A stretch of 64,000 nucleotides of DNA from Chrysoperla carnea (Eukaryota > Arthropoda > Insecta > Neuroptera > Chrysopidae), in contig NC_058337.1 in the NCBI RefSeq assembly GCF_905475395.1, positions 14,868,983 through 14,932,982 of the forward strand, given 5' to 3'. Below are positions 34,709-46,369 of the stretch, one piece after another. The position numbers and the translations under genes are program-made. Numbering within the stretch: the first letter of the stretch is position 1; every line of letters starts with the position of its first letter. The notes beneath the pieces were generated by a model. That model did no database searches. It had not been told where the DNA came from and saw nothing but the letters and a program-made list of their open reading frames with translations.

Positions 34709-35399
34709 CTAATAATTATTTATCGATAATGTTTATTGACATCTGATGTCTCTCTTTTACGTTATGAGCTGTGATTTCTAGTCAATACAATTTAACTTAG
34801 TTATGTAATTGACAGTTGTATTGAAAATAATAAATTATTTATTACGCACTACGAATCTCTACGAACTGAAACTATTACGTATAAATTTAATTTAATCTTA
34901 ATTATCAAATGTATTTATTTTTGTAACTAATAAAATTACTTTCATGAACTATGGTAAAATTAGTTAAAATGAATTTAATTATTAATATTATTTCTCTGCT
35001 CTAATGTTTTCACTTTCAAACATGATTAATCACATCACCAAACTAGTTTTAATTAGAAGTGCGAAAAAATAAATTTATATAAAATTATGTAGAGGTTATG
35101 TTGTAAAATTTAAAGAATATTTAACGCGCGAAATATTTGGTGCATGTGCAGAACACGTTAGCAAATCTCTCATCACGGGACTAATAATTACCAAACGGTT
35201 GACGGAAATGCTAACGGGTTAACATCAGACAATATGACCAACGGGCTGTACTGTTGAACTTAACATATGGATTTGATTATTCATTAATAAGATGACAGAA
35301 TTCCATGATTGATAAATAATTTCCGAAAATGTTTTTAAGATCTCAACGGTAGTAAAAAAATGCATCCTTTATCAGGTCATACATCATCAGCTGATCATT
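34709..35399. other. Non-coding, no gene seen
   Basis: AT-rich sequence between the TTAA element and a family A fragment. No coding-like frame. Confidence 0.4.
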
Positions 35400-35681
35400 T
35401 TCATTGAATAACAAGTGAAAACAAACAATTGACTGAGTTAATTGTTGAAATAACATGCATAGTCAGTGTTGATTTCTTTATCACATTACACAGTGATGTT
35501 TACGAAAAAATGTTTCAAACAAAAGTTGTTTAATTTTTGATAAGGAACATTTTTTACATTTAAACTTTTGTTCTATCTCTAACGGTTTACAAGATGGGTC
35601 CTACGGACCCAAGACCCAATTGACCTATGATGCTCATTTACGAACTTAACCTCACTTTTTACGTCCTGAGTACGCTGTACA
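35400..35681 (-). repeat. Dispersed repeat family A, minus-strand partial copy
   Basis: Begins at CAAGTGAAAACAAACAATTG and runs to GAGTACGCTGTA, where it meets the LINE at about 35682. The other half of family A is missing, so the LINE or a deletion removed it. Confidence 0.75.
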
Positions 35682-38345
35682 GTGGAGGGACGCCTGCTTC
35701 GACAAGAAGGGTGTTGAACAGGAACGCATTTGTCCTAAAGATAAACGTAGGACTTGATATTGAATGCGATCCAGAATAGATGAGATGGAATGGGAGATGA
35801 GATAAAGCAAGAAGCCATCATAGTCAAAAACTGCCCCGACGAAATCATGGTAAAAAGTGAGTAGGGTGGAAGGATCTGCTCTCCACCATGTAGAACGAAT
35901 GGTGCGCATTGCATTTAAACCACTTTGGGTTTAAATGCCTGTAGCAAATATGTTTGGATTCCAGGGTGACTAGGAATTTGACGGATTTTTGGAAGCTAAT
36001 AACTGAATCTTGAAATAGAAGAGGTTGTGCCGAGCCTTGAGAAAAGGATATCTGTGGATTTGGTTGTTGAAATTTCAAGGCTAAAGTGTTCTTTAGTCGA
36101 ATAAGACCCTTTTCGACATCCCTTCTAGCTACATCTAAAGAGCGAGAGGATGAGTATATGACAATGTAGTCAGCATATTGCAGGATTTTAATATCTGGTA
36201 CTAGGGTCTGGATATCCACTGTGTACAGGTTAAATAGAAGGGGACTAAGAACAGCTCCTTGGGGAAGACCCACAAAAGCTGTTCTACGAATTTCAGGAGT
36301 GTGGTGAAGAAGAGTGATATGTCTATTGTGCAGTAATTTGTGAATATAGCGCGTCAATCTTTTTGGAGCGTTGAGGAGTGGAGCTTATTGATAAGAATAT
36401 TAACAAGCACGTTGTCGAACGCGCTTTTGATGTCTATAATGACTGCGACGAGATATTCATTTTTCGTGTAACAATCGAGTACGTCCGCATACAGTAAAGA
36501 GAGGTTGGCCTGAGTCCCCATAGATCTTCGGAAACCGAACTGGAATGATGGAATGATACCATGGTGTTCACTCCACCATTCCAATCGAATCTTTATGAGG
36601 TGCTATGGATTTTAGAAATGCATGAGGTCATGGCTATGGGGCGATAGGAGGAGGAAATGTTGGGGTCCTTCCTAGGCTTTAGAATAAGGAGGATTAGAGA
36701 GTTTCTCCAATCATCCGGAACTACATTATTTAAAAATAAGTTGTTTAAAATATCAAAAAATTGGATCATAGATTCCGACGGTAGTTTGTGAATCATACTA
36801 TAGTAGATTCCATCAGATCCTGGAGAAGAATCCTGTAGGCGGGATAGAATTGAGTTCAATTCTTGAATGGTAAACGGAGAATCTAATATATTGTTGGATT
36901 CGACAGGAATCAGAGAAGAGATGGCCTTAGGGACAAAGTTGAGGGTAAGTTTACCCATGAACTCTCCTTTCCAATCGGAGTTAGATGATTTCTGAGTAAT
37001 GTTGGTACTCTTACAGAAGATTTTAATATTTTTCCAAACCCAGTAATAGGGGTAGAACGAGAGAATGACTCACAGAATTTTTTCCATGAGTCCTTTTTTT
37101 TCTGCGGAAAGCTCTCTTTACCAACGCAGACGTACGTTTGTATTCTAGGTAATTGTCAATGTTAAAATTACGTTTATGTTGTTGCGTGACCGTTTTATGT
37201 CTTTGTACAAGTTCGAAGCACTCTTGATCTCACCAAGGAGTAGGAAGACGAGGTTGGGGTGAAGTTTTTGATCGAGGGATTGCCGAAATGGAAGCGGTGT
37301 TAATTACCTCCAGGAAAGCGTTGTAGGCCGTTTGGTGTGGAAGATAGGCTGTCGAGACAGTCCTTGGCCTTTTGAGTATAGTATAGAGAATATTACCGTT
37401 CTCGAACCGAACGATAGACCTGATATCTGCCAATGCGGGCTAGATGTTCAGTCCGTAACCAAGTTTCTGAGAGAAGCGCTACGTTGATGACGTGTTTCCG
37501 CCATTTATAAAAAGGTTTAGGAATAGTTGAGTCAATTGTGGTGTGAGAGCTGGGCCCAGATTGAATGGAGGATATTTGTTGTAGGATATTAATCGGACTG
37601 GATTGAAAATTTTTGTTTGTAGGTTGTATACATGTGGGCAAATTAGGGGTATTACTATAAGAAGAGGGAGGTAATCTGCCATTAGAGTTAAATAGAAAAG
37701 ATTGGTGTTGGGAGGAGTAAGGTGAAGATAGAGGAGAAGGCGATGGGGGCTTACGTTTTATAACTATACTCTGTGTCGCATGTGAGTAGGGTTGGGGAAG
37801 AACAGACGGTGCAGGGGTGGGAATAAAGTTAGGGTTTTTATTGATAGTCGGGAAGGAGCTGGGGATAGAGAGCGGGTGAAATTATTTACGAGAACTGGAA
37901 GCTTTATGAAAGGCCTTCTGTGGCCATACGGCTTTGAATGGACGCTTGACGCAAGTATTGAGATTCCTTAGATCTTGAAGACTAAGAGTTGTCGTAGTGA
38001 ACGAATTCTTTAAATTCTGGATTGGGGCAGGATTGGGATTCATGGGGATCGGGGCAGTTGCTGCAACGGGGAGAACTTTGCAGTGGACAGTAGTGTGGCC
38101 AAAGCGAAGGCAGTTAAAACATTGAGTGACAGCAAAAGTATGAATATCTACCGTCCTGTGACCAAGGGACGTTAAGGAGCATGTGGGTGGTAACGTTACA
38201 GATTTTGTAGTGTGGAGTGTATTATTTGATTTATTTTGTTGTTGGGTAGGATCTGGTTGTGGTGGGGTTGTATGATTATTTGTGTGGTGCATTGGGGTTT
38301 TATGGCTAGACGCAGATTGTGTTGAGTTGGAAGGAATGGGTGCTT
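35682..38345 (-). mobile_element. Degenerate jockey-like non-LTR retrotransposon
   Basis: Minus-strand coding debris of one LINE. ORF1 (gag-like, about 38345-37882) is Pro/Thr/Gln-rich and has the zinc-knuckle-like CFNCLRFGHTTVHC. ORF2 retains an endonuclease scrap (VALLSETWLRTEHL), most of the linker and a reverse transcriptase in several frames: SSPGSDGIYYSMIHKLP, PNISSSYRPIAMTS, FQFGFRRSMGTQ, VIIDIKSAFDNV and GLPQGAVLSPLLFNLYTVDI. The catalytic YADD box has become YADY. Much of the endonuclease is deleted, and frameshifts and stops occur throughout. The GC content is higher than the surroundings, which fits a separate origin. The 5' end is truncated at a palindrome. Confidence 0.88.
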
Positions 38346-38353
38346 GTGTAGAA

Positions 38354-38523
38354 ATTTTGTGTGATATAATAATTAAATTTGAAATTTTAAGTATAAAATT
38401 AAATAAATTTAATGTATTTTGTCTAAATTGTAATAAATATATATTACAATTTAGACAACATACATTAAATTTATTTAATTTTATACTTAAATTTTCAATT
38501 TTAATTATTATATCACACAAAAT
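38354..38523. repeat. Near-perfect 170-bp palindrome
   Basis: Two arms of about 80 bp are almost exact reverse complements (ATTTTGTGTGATATAATAAT against ATTATTATATCACACAAAAT), with the centre near 38438 in AATATATATTACAATT. It abuts the 5' end of the LINE ORF1. No coding function; it would fold into a very stable hairpin if transcribed. Confidence 0.9.
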
Positions 38524-38607
38524 AAACGATAGTGAAAAAAAACAACTTACGCAATTAGTGTTGTATGCACAAGGTAAAAGTTGTATAACAAAACAAATTT
38601 GTTAATT

Positions 38608-38830
38608 ATTATACCATGTATGTATGAAATATAACATAGTATATTAAGTTTAGTCCCAAGTTTGTAACGCTTAAAAATATTGATGGTACGAACAAAATTT
38701 TGGTATAGGTGTTCATAGAATCACCTAATTAGTCCATTTCCGGTTGTCTGCCTGTCTGTCTGTCGTCTGTCCGTCTGTCATCACGATTACTCAAAAACGA
38801 AAAGAGATATCAAGCTGAAATTTTGATAGC
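38608..38830 (+). repeat. Dispersed repeat family A, 5' part
   Basis: From TATACCATGTATGTATG to GAGATATCAAGCTGAAATTT, where it runs straight into gag-like coding sequence. Confidence 0.75.
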
Positions 38831-39298
38831 GTGCCATGTTACCTAACGTTGAAGGAGATAATGACTTTGCGTGTTTAATAGTTTCAAAACAAAAATCAAA
38901 TGATGCAATAATTAAAAACTTTGAAGAATAGGTATTTATTGTATACCTAAAAAAAAAACACGTTATATGTTTTTCAAGCGTAATCAAGGTGAAGGTGAAC
39001 CAATTGATCACTATCTAACAAACTTAAAATTGCTATTACAAAACCGGGAATTTGATTATTTAGAAAGCTCGTTAATCAGAATTAAATGTGGGAGATTATT
39101 GCAAGTGTTTGCATTACTAAAAAGAATCCTAAAAATAATGCCAAAAAATCGCCAAAATATGTGCTTAGAAGTTGAACATGAGTCAGTCACAAAAATTGAC
39201 AGTGACGAAGTTTATTTAAACCACATTGAAATATCGAGTGTTTTATACAACAACACTAATAATACAAGTGGCTGGCTCGAATATTAAAAACTCGAGAG
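38831..39298 (+). pseudogene. LTR-retrotransposon gag/protease remnant, internally deleted
   Basis: The frame includes NVEGDNA-like text, NFEE, then a stop, then FFKRNQGEGEPIDHYLTNLK and FDYLESSLIRIKCG, which match the retrotransposon Gag pattern of Ty3/gypsy-type elements (F..R.Q..GE....F...L). It continues to NNTNNTSGWLEY, text typical of just before the aspartic protease, and stops at 39286. The nucleocapsid is mostly missing and no reverse transcriptase follows. A LINE-like 3' poly(A) is present after the next feature. Confidence 0.65.
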
Positions 39299-39325
39299 AG
39301 TTGATATTCGATAAATTGATAAAAT

Positions 39326-39490
39326 TGTTGGTACCAACAATTGTAATATAGTTATTTATTCAATGTTAGAGTACAATATTTGAACGAGTCTTGTATACAT
39401 TATATATTTATTTACAACGATATATAGCATTAATTATTTAAATAATTAATAATAATCGATTGTTGCGTCCATTATATTTAACCCTCAACA
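39326..39490 (+). mobile_element. Possible short LTR
   Basis: A 165-bp block starts TGTTGGTACCAACA and ends CCTCAACA, giving TGTTG...CAACA inverted ends. It lies 28 bp after the gag/protease remnant and is followed by a run of more than 20 A. No second LTR copy was found, so the call is tentative. Confidence 0.35.
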
Positions 39491-39544
39491 AAAAAAAAAA
39501 AAAAAAAAAAAAAATCTAAAATAAATGAAACTATTATATAACAA

Positions 39545-39730
39545 ATAAACAGCGTGGGCCATTTTAATCTACGAGACATCATGTTCTTACATCAGATTGA
39601 ACCTAGTTCTTTGGATTTAGATTTTAAACGATAAGAGAAAGAAAAACACTTTAAATTAGAAAATTGGTCCTTATAAAAAATTTTTGGTAATAATTTGAAA
39701 AAAAATCTAAGTTTTCAGAGAAAATGCGAC
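39545..39730 (+). repeat. Dispersed repeat family B fragment
   Basis: Shares GGCCATTTTAAT, GACATCATGTTCTTACATCA and AAGAGAAAGAAAAACACTTT with the family B copy in DHX33 intron 2. Confidence 0.55.
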
Positions 39731-39731
39731 T

Positions 39732-40323
39732 TAAGACGGTTCTATACACATTTTTCAATGGCGTGAAATCATTATTTTATTGGCGTGAAACTTAATAATT
39801 TTTTTAAGACTCCTATTAAACCTCGTTGGTGGAAAAAAATATTTACAAAGAAAAGCGGTTTTTCCGATAAGAATGGTTAAAGTTACAATTGAATTTCAAG
39901 CACTGCAATTATACCCTTTACTCTATCAATTTGAAAATTGAATACGTTTTAGGTACTCATATTCTATCTGCCCTGGTTTCACAATTTTCATTATTCGCAC
40001 TTAGGTACTTTTTACACACTTAGCTATACCTGGATGTAAACAATGAAAATTTGGTAAATTATCAGAATTTTCGAAAAATAAAAGTAAGAATAGGTATGAG
40101 TACCATATACAAATTTCAAATCGATTGAGTAAAGGATGTAATCGCAGTGCTTGAAATTCAAATGTAACTTTAACCATTGTTATCTGGAAAACCGTTTTTC
40201 TTTACAAAGATTTTTTTCCACCAATGAATATTTAAGAGGAGTCTTAAAAAAATTATAAAGTTTCACGCCAATCAAATAATGATTTCCAGCCATTGAAAAA
40301 TGTGTATAAAACCGTCTTAAAAA
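39732..40323. mobile_element. Foldback element with TTAAGACGGTT termini
   Basis: The left end TTAAGACGGTTCTATACACA and the right end TGTGTATAAAACCGTCTTAA are inverted copies. The arms (about 280 bp) also pair at ATTGGCGTGAAAC/GTTTCACGCCAAT and GAAAAGCGGTTTTTC/GAAAAACGGTTTT-like text. The centre is near 40030. A half copy occurs at 61.83-62.0 kb. No coding capacity. Confidence 0.85.
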
Positions 40324-41264
40324 TATGTAATTATTGCATTTAATCGAAAGAAAGGAACATAACTATTATTACATATATATCGATCTGGTTATAGATATTA
40401 CCTATATTTTAAATAATTGGAATTTACACTTCAAATTTCAACTTAATCATTGATACGAAAGTAGAAGAGGATATTTAAATGTCAATGAATGTCCCCAACT
40501 TGTACTGAGAGGCAACTAATTAGAAAAAAATTTTGTTTTTCTTGTCCATGGAAAATTTACTTTTTGTGACATGATGCCCTTTTCTGGGATACAAATCATT
40601 ATGAAAAATTTGACCAATATTCTTTAACGATTCCTGTTAAAATTTCTATTTCATCCTCTTTGATTTTTTCTTTATTTTCTTCTTCCACTGTAAATGATGT
40701 CGATATAATAGTGTTTCGTGAGGCGGGTACCTACACTTAAATTCGTTAAACATATAAATATCATATGTCTTGACAAAAGAAAATATTTCAAAAGCCTGAT
40801 TACCTAATAATGGCGATAAAGATGTTTAAGTTGGCGACAGCCTAGATAAAACAATGTCGGTAGGATTACCTTCTGTAACTACATTACTAAAATGCTTTTT
40901 TTGATTAATTTCTGCAAACCCGTATTTCGCCGAAGAACCACAGCTGCTGAATTTGGCTGTATATTTACCAGAAAATCGTGTCGAATTCGAAGAACAGCAT
41001 AACAGAGATGGGGACTGATTCTGTAATGTTGATAGGCCATATGTTAGATTCTTCCCCACTGTCTTGTATTTCAGCATTTTCGATTCTTGCTTCTTGTTTG
41101 TGGGCTCTCAGTATGAGCATCTTTATTTTATAACGAGTCACCTTTGTTATTTAATTGGTCAACATCTTTGCTTAGTTAAGGAGTAGCAACTTTGTTTATT
41201 AATTTGGGAATTCCAAGATTTGAAACCGTTTCCCTTTCGGTCATATGTGTGTATATGCTTACAA
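40324..41264. other. Non-coding, no gene called
   Basis: A minus-strand frame at 40826-41077 is Ser/Lys-rich with several Cys but matches no family I know, and its continuation is full of stops. I regard it as chance or old debris. Confidence 0.35.
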
Positions 41265-41712
41265 AAATATAATAATAGCTGCAGAGCTGAGTGGCTTTTT
41301 TGAGTACAAATTTGAGGCACATTGAAAATATTAAAGTTGATAACTTGCGAATGTGTGGATGGTGAAATCGACAACCTGGTTGGGGGGCGTTAGTGACCAA
41401 TGAAATTTTTAATTTGCAATTTTTCCTATGCAAAAAATGTTCTTGAGGCACTTTGAAACCTACACCGTTTTAAAGTCTAATATTCAATCATAAGAAATAT
41501 CATCGACTGGCATGATTGGGTGGGGGCTAAAATAGCCTGGCAGCCAGGAAATATCATCGCCTGGCATGATTTGGTGGGGGCTAAAATAGCCCCCCAACCA
41601 GGTTGTCGATTTCACCATCCACACATTCGTTAAAGTTATCAAATTTAATATTTTCAATGTGCCTCAATTATGTACTCAAAAAAGCCACTCAGCTCTTAGA
41701 CCATAATATATC
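41265..41712. mobile_element. Foldback element with direct repeats in the loop
   Basis: The arms AGAGCTGAGTGGCTTTTTTG (41283) and CAAAAAAGCCACTCAGCTCT (41680) extend for about 115 bp each and include GATGGTGAAATCGACAACCT against AGGTTGTCGATTTCACCATC. The loop has a roughly 44-bp sequence twice, at 41494 and 41548 (GAAATATCATCGACTGGCAT and GAAATATCATCGCCTGGCAT), 54 bp apart. Confidence 0.8.
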
Positions 41713-42575
41713 AGTGAAAACATTTTCGAGCGAAATTTGCTCTCCTAGTTCATAGGTATAGAAAATTAAAAGAAAAAAACTATAAAACTAAATGAAACCT
41801 ATAACTGCAATTTTCGAAAATTTAATTTTAAAGGAAAAGTAAATAATACATTTTTCATTCCACTATATAAAAAAATGGTATAAATTTTACTCATTGGGAA
41901 AAGGTACAATTTTTTAAAGTTATGGTGGTGTAAAATATGATTTGTGGGCAGTCAAAGACACCCATGTTTGTATACATAAAAAAGCTCTTACTACCGTATA
42001 CCGAGATACTGTAGACTATAGAATATTAATTTTCTGATTGAAAGCCATTGTTTTCATTCCGAAAATACAAGTTATAATCTCTTTACTTTTTTCGTCGAGG
42101 TGACAATATCTTAACACCATTTTAAAAAATGAATTTGTCTACTGTCGGTCTGCCTGTGTCAAATATTTCTCGTGAGATAATTCTCAAACACATAATGCGA
42201 TGAATTTAAAATTTAATTTGGTCGTGATGAAGCTCTTCGAACATTTTTTATTTCAATAGATTGTAATCAAATTGAAACTTGGACAAGACGGTTGATGGAG
42301 AAAGGGGTGGGAGGTGGTATACTATTGGTGGCAGTGCATAAGTATACCTACATAAATTGCAAGTTTTATGATATTTCGCAGAGAATTTGTGTCCATGATT
42401 TGAAAAGCTTGATCTCCTGCAAATATATATCTTGCAGCAAATAAATTTTACTATTCATATTATTAACTAGGCTATTAGAACGACCTGGTGATTCACATTT
42501 TCATCCAGGAGGCTCCTTATTATAGCTACATAATGAATTAATTCTAATATTGAAAAAAAATTATACTAAATTAAA
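41713..42575. other. Non-coding, no gene seen
   Basis: AT-rich sequence with no coding-like frame or recognised repeat. Confidence 0.4.
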
Positions 42576-42812
42576 ATTACAAGTGAAAACAAACAATTGA
42601 CTGAGAAAAAATAATACAAACATGTGACACATACATAACTGATAATCAAGTATAGTACATATTATAAAATTTCCGCCTAATTGGCGCCCTCACGGGTAAA
42701 CAGTGATGTTTAAGAAAAAAAACAAAAAGTTGTTTCAAACAAAAGTTGTTTAATTTTTGATAAGGAACATTTTTTACATTTAAACTATTGTTCTATCTCT
42801 AACGGCTGTGAA
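42576..42812 (-). repeat. Dispersed repeat family A, minus-strand partial copy
   Basis: From CAAGTGAAAACAAACAATTG through CGCCCTCACGGGTAAACAGT to TTGTTCTATCTCTAACGGCT. An internal part (the ATGGTATTTCAACAATTAAC block) is deleted. Confidence 0.75.
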
Positions 42813-44570
42813 AATTTTTGTTCTACAGGTAAAAACCTAAAATTTGTCATTGGTACACCCAAAACTTCAGTAAATAATATGAAATTTCACCTAGCTTGAT
42901 GAGACTATTAATACTTTTGGTGTGTTATTATTCGGCAACGTTTTCGAGATTTGAATAATTTGCTTTTAAAGGCTCATTAACTTTATCGGAAATCTATTCA
43001 CTTGGCAGCTAAAGGTCATAATTTCCATACACTGTTATAGATACGTAATATTATTAAAACGGGTAGGTACCTTAAACGATTTTCAATTTTATTAAACATA
43101 TATCATCGGTATTATTATACATATAATAGGTATAGAGTAGACTAACTAACAGCACAAACATTACCTGTATTATTAGATATATTATAACCATTTTGAATTC
43201 TCTTTCATTAATATTATATACGATGAAAATTATTTCATTTTCAGCAATATTTTTCTTTACATTGTAGCGGATTGGTAGAAGGATACACATTCGCATCTGT
43301 AACAATGGAGTATCTATGTACGCGGCAACGTGTTAATCGTGTTGCATATAATTCACACGTGAATGATTTTATTCTAAGATAACAGAAAAAAACGTTTAAT
43401 ATTTGAATAAGAACATGTAAAGGCAACCTAAGTTATTTGTTTGGAAACTATTAAAGTGTCTACCTATGGAGCTAGTCAATGAGACGATGGAAGGCAGTTA
43501 GGAAGTCATTACACAATCTTTAGTATTGAAAGTCGAATTATTTTGTGTTAAAGTTGTATATTTACAAAGATATATTCGCTTTAATGTTCTTCAATACTGG
43601 AAGACTTGAAATTTTCGTAGAATATTTACCATAAGCTAAGTTGCAGCAAAATATTTTACTATTTATATAATTAATCAGCAAATACAGGCAATATCTTTGA
43701 GGCAATCTACCCCGAAACTTTTAAGGATAAAATAACTTTATAGTGTTTTGAAATTTACACTTACCACCCAAGAGAATCATTGTAATCGCGTCAGTGTAAT
43801 TCATGGCACCTACATCACAAATATATAATTATTTGAATATAGTTTACTATAGTTACATACCCTGGTAGATGTAAAATTTTGAAGATTCACGATTTTGAAA
43901 AATTTCATACGTAAAGTATAATTTCAAATTATTACCAATTAAGGTATGATTAATATGCTGCGGCTGACGCTGTGCGTCTGACGCGAACTGCTGATGCATA
44001 CATGACTGTGTCTTCTGAAGTGTCAGTTGTGTGCGGTCCAACACATGTATACAAAGTGTAGTATACATAGTGTTCAGTTTACATCTAGGCATAGACGTAC
44101 CACGAGTATGACAGAGTACATGCGTTAAGCAATGCTTCTAAGTAAGCGGTGTTATAGACATGTGTTGAAGCTTCGAATTTCATATTAACGCGACTGTTTT
44201 CGATTAAATCTCTAAACCTACCATGCACTCTTAATGTAATATTTTTAAAAACGTAAGTTCAACACAAAATATTCTGTTTTTCTCATTGCCATTATTCAAT
44301 ATCATCGAACTAGCACACAATGGGGAGGGTTTAAATACAATTTGTTAGACGGTCCTCACTCGCGTACAATAAAATCCCGAGCCAGGCGAAATATGCCTAC
44401 TATATAATTTTGATATCATTAATTTGATGAAAGATTCAACGCATTTGTTGTCTAATTTATTTTTCCGCATTTAATCACTTTACATAATTATTACATGCCC
44501 ATATTTTTTAAAATTATAATGACCAATAACAAACTTATTTATCCGACTGTCGAGGATGAATATACAGTCG
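42813..44570. other. Non-coding, small repeat match at 44.05-44.17 kb
   Basis: Several short minus-strand frames (43072-43305, 43241-43426, 43853-44092) lack coding character. The segment TTACATCTAGGCATAGAC to GACATGTGTTGAAG (44079-44166) resembles the replaced centre of the family A copy at 2.43-2.64 kb, partly in inverted orientation. Confidence 0.4.
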
Positions 44571-44596
44571 CTTGCATGTATGTATGTATGTACAGT
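44571..44596 (+). repeat. ATGT microsatellite
   Basis: Short GCATGTATGTATGTATGTAC tract, followed by a TACAGTCGCAGTTAAGATGA sequence that could be the degraded end of a TA-inserting transposon. Confidence 0.6.
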
Positions 44597-44784
44597 CGCA
44601 GTTAAGATGAAGACACCCTCATATTTTCGTTATTTATAGGAATATCGATTTGAAATTTTTCATAGTCATACAGGGTGGTAGGTCACATTTTTTAAGATAC
44701 TTAACCGAAATCTGAACTTTAAACTCAGCCTACTATAAATTGGCAATTAGGACCGATTTTAAAAATTTTGCCTAGCGTCAGAGA

Positions 44785-45225
44785 TGGTTAGAGATGTAGA
44801 AAAAATTATTAGAAAGAGTTGCTTAGAATATTCTTTTATACCAATATATCGATTTTCATGAAAAATTCGCATTTTAAAATTTTTCATTATTTAGGTCCAC
44901 ACTCTTAATTGTTATCTTATTATAACAAGTTTATTGAAATATTTTAATACATAACACTATTAAATTATCAATTTGTCCAGTTTTTACATTCCATAGTTAT
45001 AAAACTATGTTATAAAATTAAAAAATAAACTTTTATAACTAGTGTGCTATGGAACGTATTCAAATATTTCAATAAACTTGTAATAATTAAGAGTGTGGAC
45101 CAAATTAATGAAAAATTTTAAAATGCGAAATTTTAAAAATCTTTATATGGGTATAAAAAAATCTAAGCAACTTTTTCTAATAATTTTTTCGATATCTCTT
45201 AACTTTTTTAGATAACTAGAACTTC
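44785..45225. mobile_element. Foldback element
   Basis: The arms of about 200 bp pair: TTAGAAAGAGTTGCTTAGA against TCTAAGCAACTTTTTCTAA, CGCATTTTAAAATTTTTCAT against ATGAAAAATTTTAAAATGCG, and GGTCCACACTCTTAATT against AATTAAGAGTGTGGACC. The centre is near 45005 (ATAGTTATAAAACTATGTTA). No coding capacity. Confidence 0.85.
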
Positions 45226-45654
45226 CTCATTTTTATTCATTTTAGTACAACACTAGCTGTGAACTACCCGCTTTGCTGGGCAACATCCCCACTTGCACCC
45301 CTCCCTCCACATTTCCTTGCGTGGGATAACGTCATGCTCTTTTATTTGATACCCCACTTAGGTATATTTGTAAATATTCGATAATTCCTTCCCACTTTCT
45401 CGCTACACCTTTCTACCCCCCGAAGGTTAAAAATAGATAAAAACAATAGATCTTTGAAGCTGGTTGTATATCGTGTCAATATTTTAGCTTAATCGATGCA
45501 CAACTTTTTTAGTTTTTGAAGCATATCCCTTTCAACCCCTATTTCAACCCCTTACTCTACTATAATGGATGTATTATACATAAAAACCTTCCTCTTGAAT
45601 CACTCTATCTATTAAAAAAAACCGCATCACATTTTTTATTTATAACATTTTTTT
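45226..45654 (+). repeat. Probable old repeat, ACTACCCGCTTTGCTGGGC type
   Basis: A C-rich block starting GTGAACTACCCGCTTTGCTG resembles 3' or terminal sequence of insect repeats, and 57.71-57.75 kb has TTACCCGTCCGCGTCACTGG. No gene is present. Class unknown. Confidence 0.35.
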
Positions 45655-46015
45655 GAAAATCGTAAGCTTCGGGAAAAAATGTCCTTATTGCATTTAATAA
45701 AAAAAAAACATGCTAGCTTTAGAAAAATGCTTTAGACAAAAGACATATTGACCTGAAATTCTAGTTTCAGAGTCATTTTACGTTGATCTTCAAATGATCT
45801 TGAAAATTTACTTGGTCTTTAAAGTTATTAACACAGACGAAATTTTTCAAAAAAATGTTTCTATATCTACTTATTTTCTTTCGATTAAATGTAAATGCTA
45901 ACGATTTTCAAAAAAATGTTTAAAAGTTAGTTTTTTATGAGGATCAACTTTCTAATTTAAAGTGTTATTCTATCTCTTATCTTTTAGAGTCTAGTTTTAT
46001 GTTTTCACTTCCGTG
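45655..46015 (+). repeat. Dispersed repeat family B, diverged copy
   Basis: Shares GAAAATCGT, TTATTGCATTTAAT, GAAAAATGCTTTA and TTGACCTGAAATTCTAGTTT with the copy in DHX33 intron 2. Confidence 0.55.
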
Positions 46016-46369
46016 GACAGTCTTTAGTTTACAGTCACTTTTTTTTATTGATTTTTACAATTTTTCACATCTGTATACTTTATCCAAATGAAGAAGTGTC
46101 TATTATTTGCGTCAACTCCCCAGCCCCCACCATTTTCCACCCTTTTATGTAATTGTCTAATATTGAAGGCTCGTAGAGCATTGTTAATTAAAATTTTAGT
46201 GTAATAAGTATTTGTGGAAGATATTTTTTAGGTATAACCATTAAGTACCAGCGCTTGAGGGAAAGTGTAATTGCCTTCCTAAACTTACCTAACAATTCAA
46301 ACAGTTACTTCAGTTCCTATAAGTTATTAGTTCCTATAAAATGAAAGTTCCTAAAATAAAAATCTGAAT

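Noticed and set aside
38282..38605. 107-codon plus-strand ORF
   Set aside because: It reads antisense LINE ORF1 and then through the palindrome, so its length is an accident of the repeat.
40826..41077. 83-codon minus-strand ORF with Ser and Cys clusters
   Set aside because: No family recognised and the continuation in all frames is full of stops; could be very old debris but unsupported.
41494..41591. Two spaced direct repeats, considered as a CRISPR-like array
   Set aside because: Only two copies 54 bp apart in a foldback loop of an insect genome; no array.
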